Virus record (IMG/VR): IMGVR_UViG_3300044731_000977
Location: 1 to 34,604 of that record
DNA: 34,604 nucleotides
Reading direction: 5' to 3' (one strand)
DNA from: a virus
The notes below the pieces were generated by a model that searched no databases, was not told the origin of the DNA, and saw nothing but the letters and a program-made list of their open reading frames with translations. Position 1 is the first letter of the stretch; every line of letters begins with the position of its first letter. Both the position numbers and the translations under genes were made by a program. Below, in pieces: positions 28,660 to 34,604 of this stretch.

Positions 28660-28721
28660 TCCCGCTCGGGACAATCCTCGTCGGTTTGCGTCGATTCCTC
28701 GCCGTTCTATCCCGCTCGGGA
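28660..28721. promoter_or_regulatory. Pair of identical palindromic operators
   Basis: TCCCGCTCGGGA occurs exactly at 28660-28671 and 28710-28721, 50 bases centre to centre, about five helical turns. Each is a perfect 5-base inverted repeat with a 2-base centre. They lie in the only gap larger than 200 bases (28512-28724), between the replication and cassette/late regions. A dimeric repressor or activator is the likely ligand; I see no matching consensus promoter. Confidence 0.6.
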
Positions 28722-28724
28722 AAG

Positions 28725-29660
28725 TCACGCGGCCCCCTCTCGCAGCTTGCGGATCATGTCGGCCTTCGTCCGCTCCAGGTCTTCGTCAGCGTCCCCCGGC
28801 TCCGCCGTGCGTCCCTTGGCCGCCTTCGCCTCGAGGTAGGCCTGGCGGCGGGCAGCCTGCTCCGACGCCCCGCGGGCCCACTCCGACGCGGCCTCCGCCG
28901 CCGGCCGGCGGTCGTCCGGGCCGCGAGGGCCGCGCTGCTCCCGGGGGTTGTCGAACTGGCCCCCCAGGACCTTGTCCACGAACCCGGGGGCCACGAGCTG
29001 CGGCAGGGTGACCGGATCCCGGAAGTAGCGGCACCGCGGCAGGGCCTCGATCGCCGCCAGGGCCTTCTGGAACCAGCCCTCCTCCGCGAGCCGGTCCGCC
29101 ACCTTGTCCGGCGGATCCGGGAGCTTCCAGGGCCTCCCCGTCCCGGCCGCCCAGGCCTTCCGCAGGGTGTCCCAGCCAGCCGGGCCCGCCGGCTCCGGCT
29201 CCGCGAGCGCAGCGACACCGGGGGAAGAAGAAGAATTTCTCTCTCCTCTATCTCTTCTCTCTAGTGCGCGTTTGCGCACCCGTGGGTGCGCTGGAGCGCA
29301 CCCGCCGGTGCGCGTCTTCGCGTCCTCGGCCCGAATCGCGTGTAAAGCCCGTGATTTTGCGGCTTTCGAGAACCGACGCTCCCATCCGGGGATCGCCACA
29401 GTTCCGTTGGCCGCGTCGATCACGAGCCAGCCCACGGCCTCGACCTCCCGCCAGAAGTCCTCGTCGCCCCCGCAGATCCTCCCCAGGAGCCGGATCGACA
29501 TCCGGGCCGTCCCGTCGGAGCTGTTCAGGGCCGCCCACCCCCAGAGCATCAGGAGCCGGCCGACGACCTGGTCGGGGCCCAGCCCCGTCCGGTCGACCAG
29601 CTCGAGCACCTCCGGCTTCTGGGGCAGGCAGACGTCGTAGGGGATCCATTCACCGGCCAT
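28725..29660 (-). CDS. Lambda O-like replication initiator
   Basis: The N-terminal 110 residues (GEWIPYDVCLPQKPEVLELV, then MLWGWAALNSSDG and a WLVIDAANGTVAIPGWERRF winged part) resemble the winged-helix DNA-binding start of phage O-like or DnaD-like proteins. A low-complexity basic linker follows, then a C-terminal helical part with Pro/Asp and Arg/Glu-rich segments. The linker region of the gene holds iterated 22-base repeats and a purine tract, as lambda O does with ori. 311 residues. It would recruit the host helicase loader or helicase; no phage helicase is seen. Confidence 0.7.
   Translation of the reverse strand: MAGEWIPYDVCLPQKPEVLELVDRTGLGPDQVVGRLLMLWGWAALNSSDGTARMSIRLLGRICGGDEDFWREVEAVGWLVIDAANGTVAIPGWERRFSKAAKSRALHAIRAEDAKTRTGGCAPAHPRVRKRALERRDRGERNSSSSPGVAALAEPEPAGPAGWDTLRKAWAAGTGRPWKLPDPPDKVADRLAEEGWFQKALAAIEALPRCRYFRDPVTLPQLVAPGFVDKVLGGQFDNPREQRGPRGPDDRRPAAEAASEWARGASEQAARRQAYLEAKAAKGRTAEPGDADEDLERTKADMIRKLREGAA
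29225..29329. other. Putative replication origin: iterons and purine tract
   Basis: GTGCGC at 29264, 29286 and 29308 and GCGCAC at 29274 and 29296 form two full and one partial 22-base repeats, each a near-perfect inverted repeat (GTGCGC-N4-GCGCAC) plus about 6 bases of CCGTGG type. Beside them at 29225-29263 lies an AT-richer stretch almost pure purine on the gene strand. The order iterons then AT-rich purine tract toward the gene's 3' end is that of lambda ori. Confidence 0.65.
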
Positions 29661-29811
29661 CCTGGCCTCCCTTCCACCGTGGCGGCCTCGACAGGATCGC
29701 CAGCCGCAGGGCCTTCGTCATGTATGCCGCCCGCTGCTCCGGGGTCACACGCCGGAACGCGGCCAGGAGGTCCGCGATCCGGCGGCGGGGGTTGGGGGTG
29801 TTACTGGTCAT
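29650..29811 (-). CDS. Small helical protein (53 aa)
   Basis: Text: a basic start, then RRRIADLLAAFRRVTPEQRA and a second helix (YMTKALRLAILSRP). Possibly a small DNA-binding or adaptor protein; no family recognised. I chose the ATG at 29811, with AAAGGA upstream, rather than the long low-complexity extension. It overlaps the O-like gene by 11 bases, so translation is coupled. Confidence 0.55.
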   Translation of the reverse strand: MTSNTPNPRRRIADLLAAFRRVTPEQRAAYMTKALRLAILSRPPRWKGGQDGR

Positions 29812-29899
29812 GGTTGGTTTCCTTTCTATTCCGCCCCGCCGCGTCGAAGCGACCGACCGCCTCCCTGGCGGCGCGTGCCTATCACGAGGGCGGCGTCGA

Positions 29900-30304
29900 T
29901 CAATCGCGGAGAAACACGGCCTCGTTGCCACTGCTGTCGCACAGCGTGGCGGTAAACGATGTCGATTTCTCCTCAAACACTTGATCCAAGACATCGCTAT
30001 CAACGGTAAAGCTGACCCTGCCGTGCTGCGACGACTTTCCGCTCGCGCTCGTGATCTTCAATCCCTGTTGCTTGGGGCCGCCGACTCGCTCGAGCACCCA
30101 CTTCTCGCCGTCATCTCCCGGCTTCAACACGATGTAATCGCCCACGATCCACCTCAGACGCCGCATCACGTCGCCGTGAATCCTGACCGTCATCGACTCG
30201 CGACCCCTGTTCTCCGAGATTCGCGAGACCAGGAGGTCGCTGTTCGCAGTTGAACCACCGTTTCCGCCAGGAACACGCCGTCCGAAAACAATCCCACTAA
30301 GCAT
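29900..30304 (-). CDS. Hypothetical protein (134 aa)
   Basis: I do not recognise a family. A strand-rich middle (SMTVRIHGDVMRRLRWIVGD, YIVLKPGDDGEKWVLERVGG) resembles an AbrB/MazE-like swapped-hairpin segment in outline, followed by SFTVDSDVLDQVFEEKSTSF. AAGGAG lies 6 bases before the ATG at 30304 (a GTG one codon earlier is an alternative). DNA binding is a possibility only. Confidence 0.55.
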   Translation of the reverse strand: MLSGIVFGRRVPGGNGGSTANSDLLVSRISENRGRESMTVRIHGDVMRRLRWIVGDYIVLKPGDDGEKWVLERVGGPKQQGLKITSASGKSSQHGRVSFTVDSDVLDQVFEEKSTSFTATLCDSSGNEAVFLRD

Positions 30305-30352
30305 CACTGTCTCCTTTGCTTTCGCGTCCTTCCACCGATCCGCGTCCGCGCG

Positions 30353-30721
30353 TCACAGTGACGCCGACGTTTTTCTCCACACTCTCGCCCCGGCCGTCCC
30401 GTGGCCCTTCCGCCTGGCCGCAAACCCGACCGCCTCGATCAGCCCCCGGCGGGCCAGCGTCCCGATCACGGCCCCGAAGGCCCGGGCGTCGTGCGGGACC
30501 AGGCCCAGCCGCTGGCAGTGGTCGACGATCTCCTCGCCGGAGCGGGGCCGGCCGTCCGCCAGCAGCTCGAGCACCGCGGCCCGGGCGGCGTCCGCGTCGA
30601 AGCCGCGCCGCTCGGCCTTCTCCAGGCAGGCGGCCCCGGCCGCGAGCCCGGCCTGGCGGGGCGTGGCGGCCTGGCTGAACAGGGGGCCGAAGTCGGCCCG
30701 CTCGGGGTAGTAGTCGCTCAT
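30353..30721 (-). CDS. Probable winged-helix regulatory protein (122 aa)
   Basis: Residues 40-115 (AVLELLADGRPRSGEEIVDH, then VIGTLARRGLIEAVGFAARR) form a winged-helix pattern with a helix, turn, helix and wing, ending in a basic tail. I chose the ATG at 30721, overlapping the upstream stop. A phage regulator of early genes is likely; the target is unknown. GC content is very high here. Confidence 0.6.
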   Translation of the reverse strand: MSDYYPERADFGPLFSQAATPRQAGLAAGAACLEKAERRGFDADAARAAVLELLADGRPRSGEEIVDHCQRLGLVPHDARAFGAVIGTLARRGLIEAVGFAARRKGHGTAGARVWRKTSASL

Positions 30722-30918
30722 GACTCCACCTCCCCGACGAGCCGCCGATCGAGATCCGCGTTGACGTCCCTCAGAGCCCGAACCAGGGCCAGGGCCCGGA
30801 CGTACATCTCGCCCAGGCGAGCGACACGGTCCCTCAGCTGCTCGTTCTCCGCCTCGAGCCTCCGGGCCACCTCCGCCAGGTCGGCCCGCTGCCGCCGCTC
30901 TTTCAGCCATCGAAACAT
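30718..30918 (-). CDS. Coiled-coil protein (66 aa)
   Basis: The whole chain is one charged coiled coil (RWLKERRQRADLAEVARRLE, then EQLRDRVARLGEMYVRALAL). GAGGGA precedes the ATG. It is coupled to the winged-helix gene by ATGA. Function unknown; a dimerisation partner of that protein would fit. Confidence 0.55.
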   Translation of the reverse strand: MFRWLKERRQRADLAEVARRLEAENEQLRDRVARLGEMYVRALALVRALRDVNADLDRRLVGEVES

Positions 30919-31017
30919 CGTCAGTCCCTCCGTGGTGTATGTGCCTCGTGTCGTGAGGCGGACGGTCGGTCCAGGGTTCGGGAAGGCGAGCCGCTCCTGG
31001 TCGCCGACAGGCCGGTG

Positions 31018-31389
31018 TTACGTCGCGACCTCCGGCGGCGCTGTCCCTGCGGCGGTCTCAAGCGCCCGGGCGGGACCACCCGATTCGTCGTCGTTCATGG
31101 CCATGAGCGTGTCGATGGCTTCCTCGATGTCGCGGCGGACCGCGGCAAACACCCCGACGCAGTGCGCCACGGCCTCGACGTGATGCGTGAAGGCCTGCAG
31201 CGACTTCGTCGGCCAGAAGATGTCAGCCCGGCCGTCGTCATACCGGAGCAGCGTGCCGCGGCCCTCGCCGCCCGCCGAGACCACCTGCGCCCTGCGGATC
31301 CTCCAGGCCGGCTGATCCTGACTGTTGATGTAGGCGAAGGCCTCCCACACGAACTGGCCCGCCGTAAACTCAGAACGGGATGTCGTCAT
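31018..31389 (-). CDS. Hypothetical protein (123 aa)
   Basis: I do not recognise a family. The text GQFVWEAFAYINSQDQPAWR has a strand pattern, the middle is beta-rich and the second half is helical (FTHHVEAVAHCVGVFAAVRR, then EEAIDTLMAMNDDE). It overlaps the end of the SSB-like gene by 20 bases and stands in the recombination module. A 99-base gap on its left holds a GCCTC-GAGGC hairpin. Confidence 0.5.
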   Translation of the reverse strand: MTTSRSEFTAGQFVWEAFAYINSQDQPAWRIRRAQVVSAGGEGRGTLLRYDDGRADIFWPTKSLQAFTHHVEAVAHCVGVFAAVRRDIEEAIDTLMAMNDDESGGPARALETAAGTAPPEVAT

Positions 31390-31831
31390 TCGTCCCTCCC
31401 TGGCCGGCGGCCTCGACCTTCTGCTTCGGGGTCCGGGCCGCGGGCTTCGCAGCCTCCGCCGGCTGGCTCGCCGACGCGGCGAACCCGTTGACGTAGACCG
31501 TCGGCTCGCCGGTGGTCTTCTTCGTGCCGCGCTTCGTGGTCACGATCACCAGCCGGCCGACCGCGTTCTCGCCCAGGTCCTGGTCGCGGGGAATCCCCAC
31601 TGCGTCCAGGAGTTGCATGGCGGCCCGGTGGTCCCGCTTCTGTGACGGGTCCAGCCACTTCTCGATCGGCGAGTAGTCGCCCTCGACCGGCTGAAGCGTG
31701 ACGATCAGCGCCGTCCGGCTCTGGTCCTTGGCGAACCACTCCTTCACCTTGACGATCTCACACTCGTGATCCCCGTCCGGCAGCAGCTGCTCCGCCGCCT
31801 CGTAGTCCTGGTCGACCTGTTCAAACCGCAT
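31370..31831 (-). CDS. SSB-like or DUF669-type ssDNA-binding protein
   Basis: The start (RFEQVDQDYEAAEQLLPDGD) and the strands ECEIVKVKEWFAKDQSRTAL, then NAVGRLVIVTTKRGTKKTT, fit the DUF669-type OB-fold phage proteins. The C-terminal end GGTNDDIPF matches the acidic tip with terminal Phe by which SSBs bind partners. I chose the ATG at 31831, which has GGAG upstream and overlaps the neighbour's stop. It lies next to the Sak4-like recombinase gene, a known pairing. 153 residues. Confidence 0.75.
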   Translation of the reverse strand: MRFEQVDQDYEAAEQLLPDGDHECEIVKVKEWFAKDQSRTALIVTLQPVEGDYSPIEKWLDPSQKRDHRAAMQLLDAVGIPRDQDLGENAVGRLVIVTTKRGTKKTTGEPTVYVNGFAASASQPAEAAKPAARTPKQKVEAAGQGGTNDDIPF

Positions 31832-32096
31832 GGGCCGACTCCTCCCTGACTCGCAAGACCAAACCCTCGCGGTCCGCATACGCTCGGACCGCCTCAACGT
31901 GTTCCGGCTGATACGAAAAGTGGCCGTAGGCCTTCGGCGGTGGCCACAGGCCCGCGGCCTCGAGGACCCGCTTCAGCTCCCAGATCCCCATGGCGATCCG
32001 CTCATCGAGGAGCAGCTGCTCGAGCTGCCGGCGAGTGATCCCGGCCGCGGGCCAGTCGCCCCGCATCCGCGTCCAGGTCGCGTGCCACTCAGGCAT
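31821..32096 (-). CDS. Hypothetical HTH-like protein (91 aa)
   Basis: The text RGDWPAAGITRRQLEQLLLD, then IWELKRVLEAAGLWPPPKAY and HFSYQPEHVEAVRAYADREG, suggests two or three helices of HTH type, perhaps MerR-like. It overlaps both neighbours by 8-11 bases, in the operon between the recombinase and the SSB-like gene. Function unknown; could regulate or bind DNA ends. Confidence 0.5.
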   Translation of the reverse strand: MPEWHATWTRMRGDWPAAGITRRQLEQLLLDERIAMGIWELKRVLEAAGLWPPPKAYGHFSYQPEHVEAVRAYADREGLVLRVREESAHAV

Positions 32097-33039
32097 TGGC
32101 CACCTCCGGCTGGATCTCGTCGTGCCGCTGGCCGATCAGGGCCTCGAGCTGCTTGACCTCGTCGGCGGTCAGCTGGCCCTCGCTGCCCATCTGCTCGACG
32201 TAGTCGCCGGCCTTCCCCAGAGCCTCGACGATCTTGCAGGCGGCGATCCGGGCGGCCAGCCGCTCGAACAGGCTGGGCTCCGCGGCTTTTGCCGGGGCCG
32301 GGGCGGCCGAGAAGATCGGGGCCAGGGCCTCGATCGTCATCGGGATCTCCGGGGCCAGGCCGAACCGGTTCTTCGCGTCGGAGGCCGGGGCCCACTGGGT
32401 GCATAAGATGCGGTCCTTGCCGCCCTTGGCCTTCATCCGCCCGTCGTCGCCTTCGACGATGTGGGTGCGGTACTTGGCAAAAAGCAAGACGTCGGACCAT
32501 TCCTTGAACTTTGGGGCCACCGCCTTGTGAAGCCGCAGCTCGTAGCGGTCGAAGCCGTCGGTCTGGTCGGGCGGGCTCACCCGAACGACCTTCGAATGGG
32601 CCACGATGACCACGTTCAGGCCGCGACGGATAAGTTCGTCGCACAAGCCAAGCATCTTTCCCATCTGCTCTGCGAGCATCACGTACCCCTTGCCGAAGCC
32701 GAAGTCCTCCAGGCTTCTTTTGTTTCCAAGGATGTGATTCGCGGCCAGCTGCTCGGCCCAGTCGGCCGAGTCAATCACCACCGTCTGGAATCCATCGCTT
32801 TCGCGAGCGAGTCCAAGCAGAGCCCCTTCGATGTGGGTCCACTTGCGAAGCCGCCCGTCTTCCTCGTCTTCCGGGTTCGGATAACGAGCGACGTCCATCT
32901 GGTTCGTGCTGCCCTCCGTGTCGAGGAAGATCGGGTTCGGAAACAGGCTCGCCAGGGTCGTCTTGCCGATCCCCTCGACGCCGTAGATCACGACGCGGAC
33001 CGGCTTTCGCATCTTGCCTCGGATCACCTTTATGGCCAT
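32089..33039 (-). CDS. Sak4-like RecA-fold recombinase ATPase
   Basis: Walker A is GVEGIGKTT at residues 20-28 and Walker B is TVVIDSADW at 86-94. Together with the phage AAA_24-type text (VRVVIYGVEGIGKTTLASLF, FLDTEGSTNQMDVARYP and NVVIVAHSKVVRVSPP) this fits Sak4-family single-strand annealing proteins of phages, which work with an SSB. The C-terminal 70 residues are a helical extension. A GAAGGAGAG site precedes the ATG. It would promote recombination of phage DNA during replication. Confidence 0.8.
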   Translation of the reverse strand: MAIKVIRGKMRKPVRVVIYGVEGIGKTTLASLFPNPIFLDTEGSTNQMDVARYPNPEDEEDGRLRKWTHIEGALLGLARESDGFQTVVIDSADWAEQLAANHILGNKRSLEDFGFGKGYVMLAEQMGKMLGLCDELIRRGLNVVIVAHSKVVRVSPPDQTDGFDRYELRLHKAVAPKFKEWSDVLLFAKYRTHIVEGDDGRMKAKGGKDRILCTQWAPASDAKNRFGLAPEIPMTIEALAPIFSAAPAPAKAAEPSLFERLAARIAACKIVEALGKAGDYVEQMGSEGQLTADEVKQLEALIGQRHDEIQPEVANA

Positions 33040-33040
33040 C

Positions 33041-33262
33041 TCACTCTCCTTCGGTGAAAGTGCCGCGGGCGGGCTCCGCCACCCGCGGCCGATTGCATCC
33101 CTGTCCCCGCCGGCTCCGCCGGCCTCCTGCGGCCCGGCATCCGCTGCCGCGCCGCTCCTCCTGAATCTGAATCCCGACGAGTGCCAGACCCGCCAGGGCG
33201 ACCGCCACCAGAAACATCCCGGCGGTGATCGCCAGGACGACGAGTCCGTGAACGAGGATCAC
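33041..33262 (-). CDS. Hypothetical single-pass membrane protein (73 aa)
   Basis: One hydrophobic helix near the start (LVVLAITAGMFLVAVALAGL) is followed by an Arg/Gly-rich tail with three Cys residues. The start is GTG with GGAGG 7 bases upstream and overlaps the stop of the neighbour as GTGA. The low-complexity tail makes me less sure. Function unknown. Confidence 0.45.
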   Translation of the reverse strand: MILVHGLVVLAITAGMFLVAVALAGLALVGIQIQEERRGSGCRAAGGRRSRRGQGCNRPRVAEPARGTFTEGE

Positions 33263-33510
33263 TCGAACACCTCCCCTTCCGTGTCGTTCGCGAGCGGCCG
33301 GAACTCGTCGAGCGTGGCCTTCGCACGCAAGAGCAGCGCGGCCCCGGCCGGAATGAAGTAGGTGTTCACCCCGACCGGCCGGATCTCCGCCACCAGCCGC
33401 TCGAGCACCCGGCCGGGGGCGATCAGCTTCTGCACGATCTCGGCCCGCCGCTGCGCCCAGCGGTGCTCCGGACCCTTGCGGTACATGGCGCGGTGGCGTC
33501 CCTGAACCAT
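33259..33510 (-). CDS. Hypothetical protein (83 aa)
   Basis: I do not recognise a family. The chain has a basic start (QGRHRAMYRKGPEHRWAQRR), a helix and a beta hairpin (RPVGVNTYFIPAGAALLLRA), and ends acidic. It is coupled at both ends by short overlaps or gaps of a few bases. An alternative ATG lies at codon 9. Confidence 0.5.
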   Translation of the reverse strand: MVQGRHRAMYRKGPEHRWAQRRAEIVQKLIAPGRVLERLVAEIRPVGVNTYFIPAGAALLLRAKATLDEFRPLANDTEGEVFE

Positions 33511-33513
33511 GGG

Positions 33514-33750
33514 TCAGAACTCCGCGATCATGGTGGGGTGGATGATGTGCTCCGTCCCCGACCGGTCGGCGATCACGATCATTCCGCCGGCGTTGACGTC
33601 GAGCACCCGGCCCGGGATCGGCATCGCGCCGATCGCGGGCTGGAACCAGTGCTCCGCCCCCACCCTGATTCCGTGGCCGTAGGTCTCGGCCATCCCGGCC
33701 ACCGCCGCGGCGGCCTCCGCATCACCCGGACTGCGTTCCATGGCATCCAT
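33514..33750 (-). CDS. Hypothetical protein (78 aa)
   Basis: The text ETYGHGIRVGAEHWFQPAIG, then PGRVLDVNAGGMIVIADRSG, resembles a small beta barrel. AAGGAG lies 7 bases before the ATG, inside a 14-base motif (TTATCGCCTNTTGG) repeated at 33940. Function unknown. Confidence 0.5.
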   Translation of the reverse strand: MDAMERSPGDAEAAAAVAGMAETYGHGIRVGAEHWFQPAIGAMPIPGRVLDVNAGGMIVIADRSGTEHIIHPTMIAEF

Positions 33751-33795
33751 GCCAATACTCCTTATCGCCTGTTGGCGTCGTGCAAAAAACCGGCC

Positions 33796-33867
33796 TCAAC
33801 CAGCCAGCCCCGCGGACACGATCCGCAGGACCACGATCAGCAACTCGATCCACACCGTGGCGTCCAT
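33796..33867 (-). CDS. 23-residue membrane micro-protein, copy 2
   Basis: A 23-codon ORF with AGGGAGG 6 bases before its ATG. The peptide starts MDATVWIEL and ends SAGLAG; it matches copy 1 (456-527) at 15 of 23 residues, conserving WIEL, IV, LRI and AGL.G, with conservative changes elsewhere. One hydrophobic helix holds a central Arg. It follows a probable promoter at 33929-33957. If the genome is circular, the two copies are about 1.2 kb apart in one early run. Role unknown. Confidence 0.65.
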   Translation of the reverse strand: MDATVWIELLIVVLRIVSAGLAG

Positions 33868-33928
33868 CGCGTACCTCCCTGTACCGGACAGCTCGATCAC
33901 CGTCGTGCCATCCATGACGCGACGGAGG

Positions 33929-33957
33929 TTCTAGAGGAGTTATCGCCTTTTGGTCAA
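33929..33957 (-). promoter_or_regulatory. Sigma70-like promoter before micro-protein copy 2
   Basis: On the minus strand TTGACC (33952-33957) and CTAGAA (33929-33934) are 17 bases apart. The -10 is weak (3 of 6). The motif TTATCGCCTTTTGG (33940-33953) overlaps the -35 and spacer and recurs with one change at 33762-33775, so it may be an operator. Confidence 0.45.
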
Positions 33958-33997
33958 GGCCTGTTGAGCAGAAAAAAACAACGCGGTTTCGCCCGGG

Positions 33998-34020
33998 AAA
34001 AACGGCCCTGCCGTCAGGGC
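33998..34020 (-). terminator. Intrinsic terminator, minus strand
   Basis: GCCCTG (34005-34010) pairs with CAGGGC (34015-34020), loop CCGT, and on the minus strand it is followed by CGTTTTT (to 33998). It starts 2 bases after the stop of the gene at 34022 and separates it from the promoter at 33929-33957. Confidence 0.7.
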
Positions 34021-34021
34021 G

Positions 34022-34318
34022 TCACGACTTGAAGGCGGTGATCAGGTCGGACAGTTCGCCCTTCGAGATGCCCTTGGGGATCGAAATCCCCAGGTCGCGA
34101 GCGTAGGCCAGCTGCCGCTCCGTCGGAGGATCGCGCCTCCAGGCGTTCGGCCGCCGCGGCCAGCTCAACAGGCCCGCCAGCCCGAACACCGCCCCGATCC
34201 CGTACATGGCAGCGGTTGCCTTGGCGTCGAGCGACGCGAATAGGCAGAAAACTGCCGCGAGGCCGAGCAGGATTACGGACGCAAACAGCCGGATGAAATA
34301 CTTGAGGGCCTCAAACAT
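34022..34318 (-). CDS. Hypothetical two-helix membrane protein (98 aa)
   Basis: Two hydrophobic helices are visible (FIRLFASVILLGLAAVFCLF and AMYGIGAVFGLAGLLSW). The cytoplasmic tail (PPTERQLAYARDLGISIPKG, then SKGELSDLITAF) resembles a small helical motif found at the ends of some phage and bacterial membrane proteins. Upstream of the terminator. Function unknown; superinfection exclusion is one possibility. Confidence 0.6.
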   Translation of the reverse strand: MFEALKYFIRLFASVILLGLAAVFCLFASLDAKATAAMYGIGAVFGLAGLLSWPRRPNAWRRDPPTERQLAYARDLGISIPKGISKGELSDLITAFKS

Positions 34319-34330
34319 GGCCGACTCCGG

Positions 34331-34573
34331 TCAGGCGGCTTGACTGCCCCTCGGTGGGCGGCCGCCGCGTTTCCGTCTGGTCGCCCGATTCTCCCTGGCG
34401 ACCTTCTTCACCTGGTCGAGATCATAGAACACCACCCGGGGGGATTCCACCTTCGACCAGAGGATTCCCTTCGAGGCGAGCGTCCGGATGTAGGACGGTC
34501 CGCACCCGTACTCTCGGGCGGCTTCGGCAGTCGTGCACAGGTGGCGGCCGGCCTTGTCGGTGATCATCTTCAT
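34331..34573 (-). CDS. HTH (MerR/excisionase-like) DNA-binding protein
   Basis: Residues 10-60 (RHLCTTAEAAREYGCGPSYI, then RTLASKGILWSKVESPRVVF) form a helix-turn-helix with a wing, followed by a basic tail (RENRATRRKRGGRPPRGS). Organisation is similar to the excisionase-like protein at 1278. The ATG at 34573 has only a distant GGGAGGAGG upstream, close to the window edge, so the start is less sure. A regulator of early genes is likely. Confidence 0.65.
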   Translation of the reverse strand: MKMITDKAGRHLCTTAEAAREYGCGPSYIRTLASKGILWSKVESPRVVFYDLDQVKKVARENRATRRKRGGRPPRGSQAA

Positions 34574-34604
34574 GGCCCGGATGGTAGGGCCCCTCCTCCC
34601 TGAA

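Noticed and set aside
1-34604. Terminal direct repeats that would show a closed circle
   Set aside because: The first and last 60 bases share no sequence by eye, so circularity remains an inference from gene order.

Overview
The window reads as a nearly complete genome, or an excised or inserted prophage, of a temperate siphovirus with an HK97/lambda-like plan. It is GC-rich and almost every gene lies on the minus strand, tightly packed with ATGA, GTGA and TAATG stop/start overlaps. The host is probably a GC-rich Gram-negative-like bacterium. The small-protein repertoire, the style of the integron-type sites and the recurrent zinc-ribbon genes make me suspect a planctomycete, but the sequence alone does not prove it.

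Layout, read right to left along the minus strand. 34.6-33.0 kb: early genes (an HTH protein, a membrane protein, a 23-residue membrane micro-protein and small unknowns). 33.0-31.4 kb: a recombination module, with a Sak4-like RecA-fold ATPase and an SSB-like protein ending DDIPF. 31.4-28.7 kb: small regulators and a lambda O-like replication initiator whose gene carries 22-bp iterons next to a purine-rich tract, a probable replication origin. 28.7-28.5 kb: a control region with two identical palindromic operators. 28.5-26.5 kb: an array of tiny genes separated by hairpin elements that look like integron attC sites. 26.4-24.6 kb: a small protein and two HNH endonucleases. 24.5-12.4 kb: TerS, TerL, portal, prohead protease, zinc ribbon, HK97-fold major capsid protein, a beta-rich protein, a glycosyltransferase, head-tail connectors, tail completion protein, tail tube and tail assembly chaperones with a GGGAAAA slippery site. 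12.4-5.5 kb: tape measure and tail-tip proteins, including a repeat-rich adhesin-like protein. 5.5-3.1 kb: a zinc-metallopeptidase-like protein, a calcineurin-like phosphoesterase and a MazG/Nmad-like protein.

The only plus-strand genes are a tyrosine integrase, broken by a frameshift at a GGGGG run, and a small membrane-anchored protein. They meet the minus-strand genes at a large hairpin, a probable bidirectional terminator near 3.09 kb. Left of the integrase, a divergent excisionase-like gene starts a second early run (1.55-0.05 kb) containing a second copy of the 23-residue micro-protein and three copies of a CTANCGGTAG operator-like motif. If the molecule circularises, this run continues into the genes at the right end.

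The most unusual part is 26.9-27.9 kb. Three hairpins have covarying stems, matching AAC/GTT boxes and two extrahelical bases at the same positions. They separate single-gene units, and two of them supply the ribosome-binding site, start codon and first residues of the following gene. This looks like an integron cassette cluster without its own integrase (a CALIN) carried inside a phage genome. No stretch longer than 300 bases lacks a gene; the longest, 28512-28724, holds the operator pair and a 23-codon ORF. I recognise no holin, endolysin or CI-type repressor.
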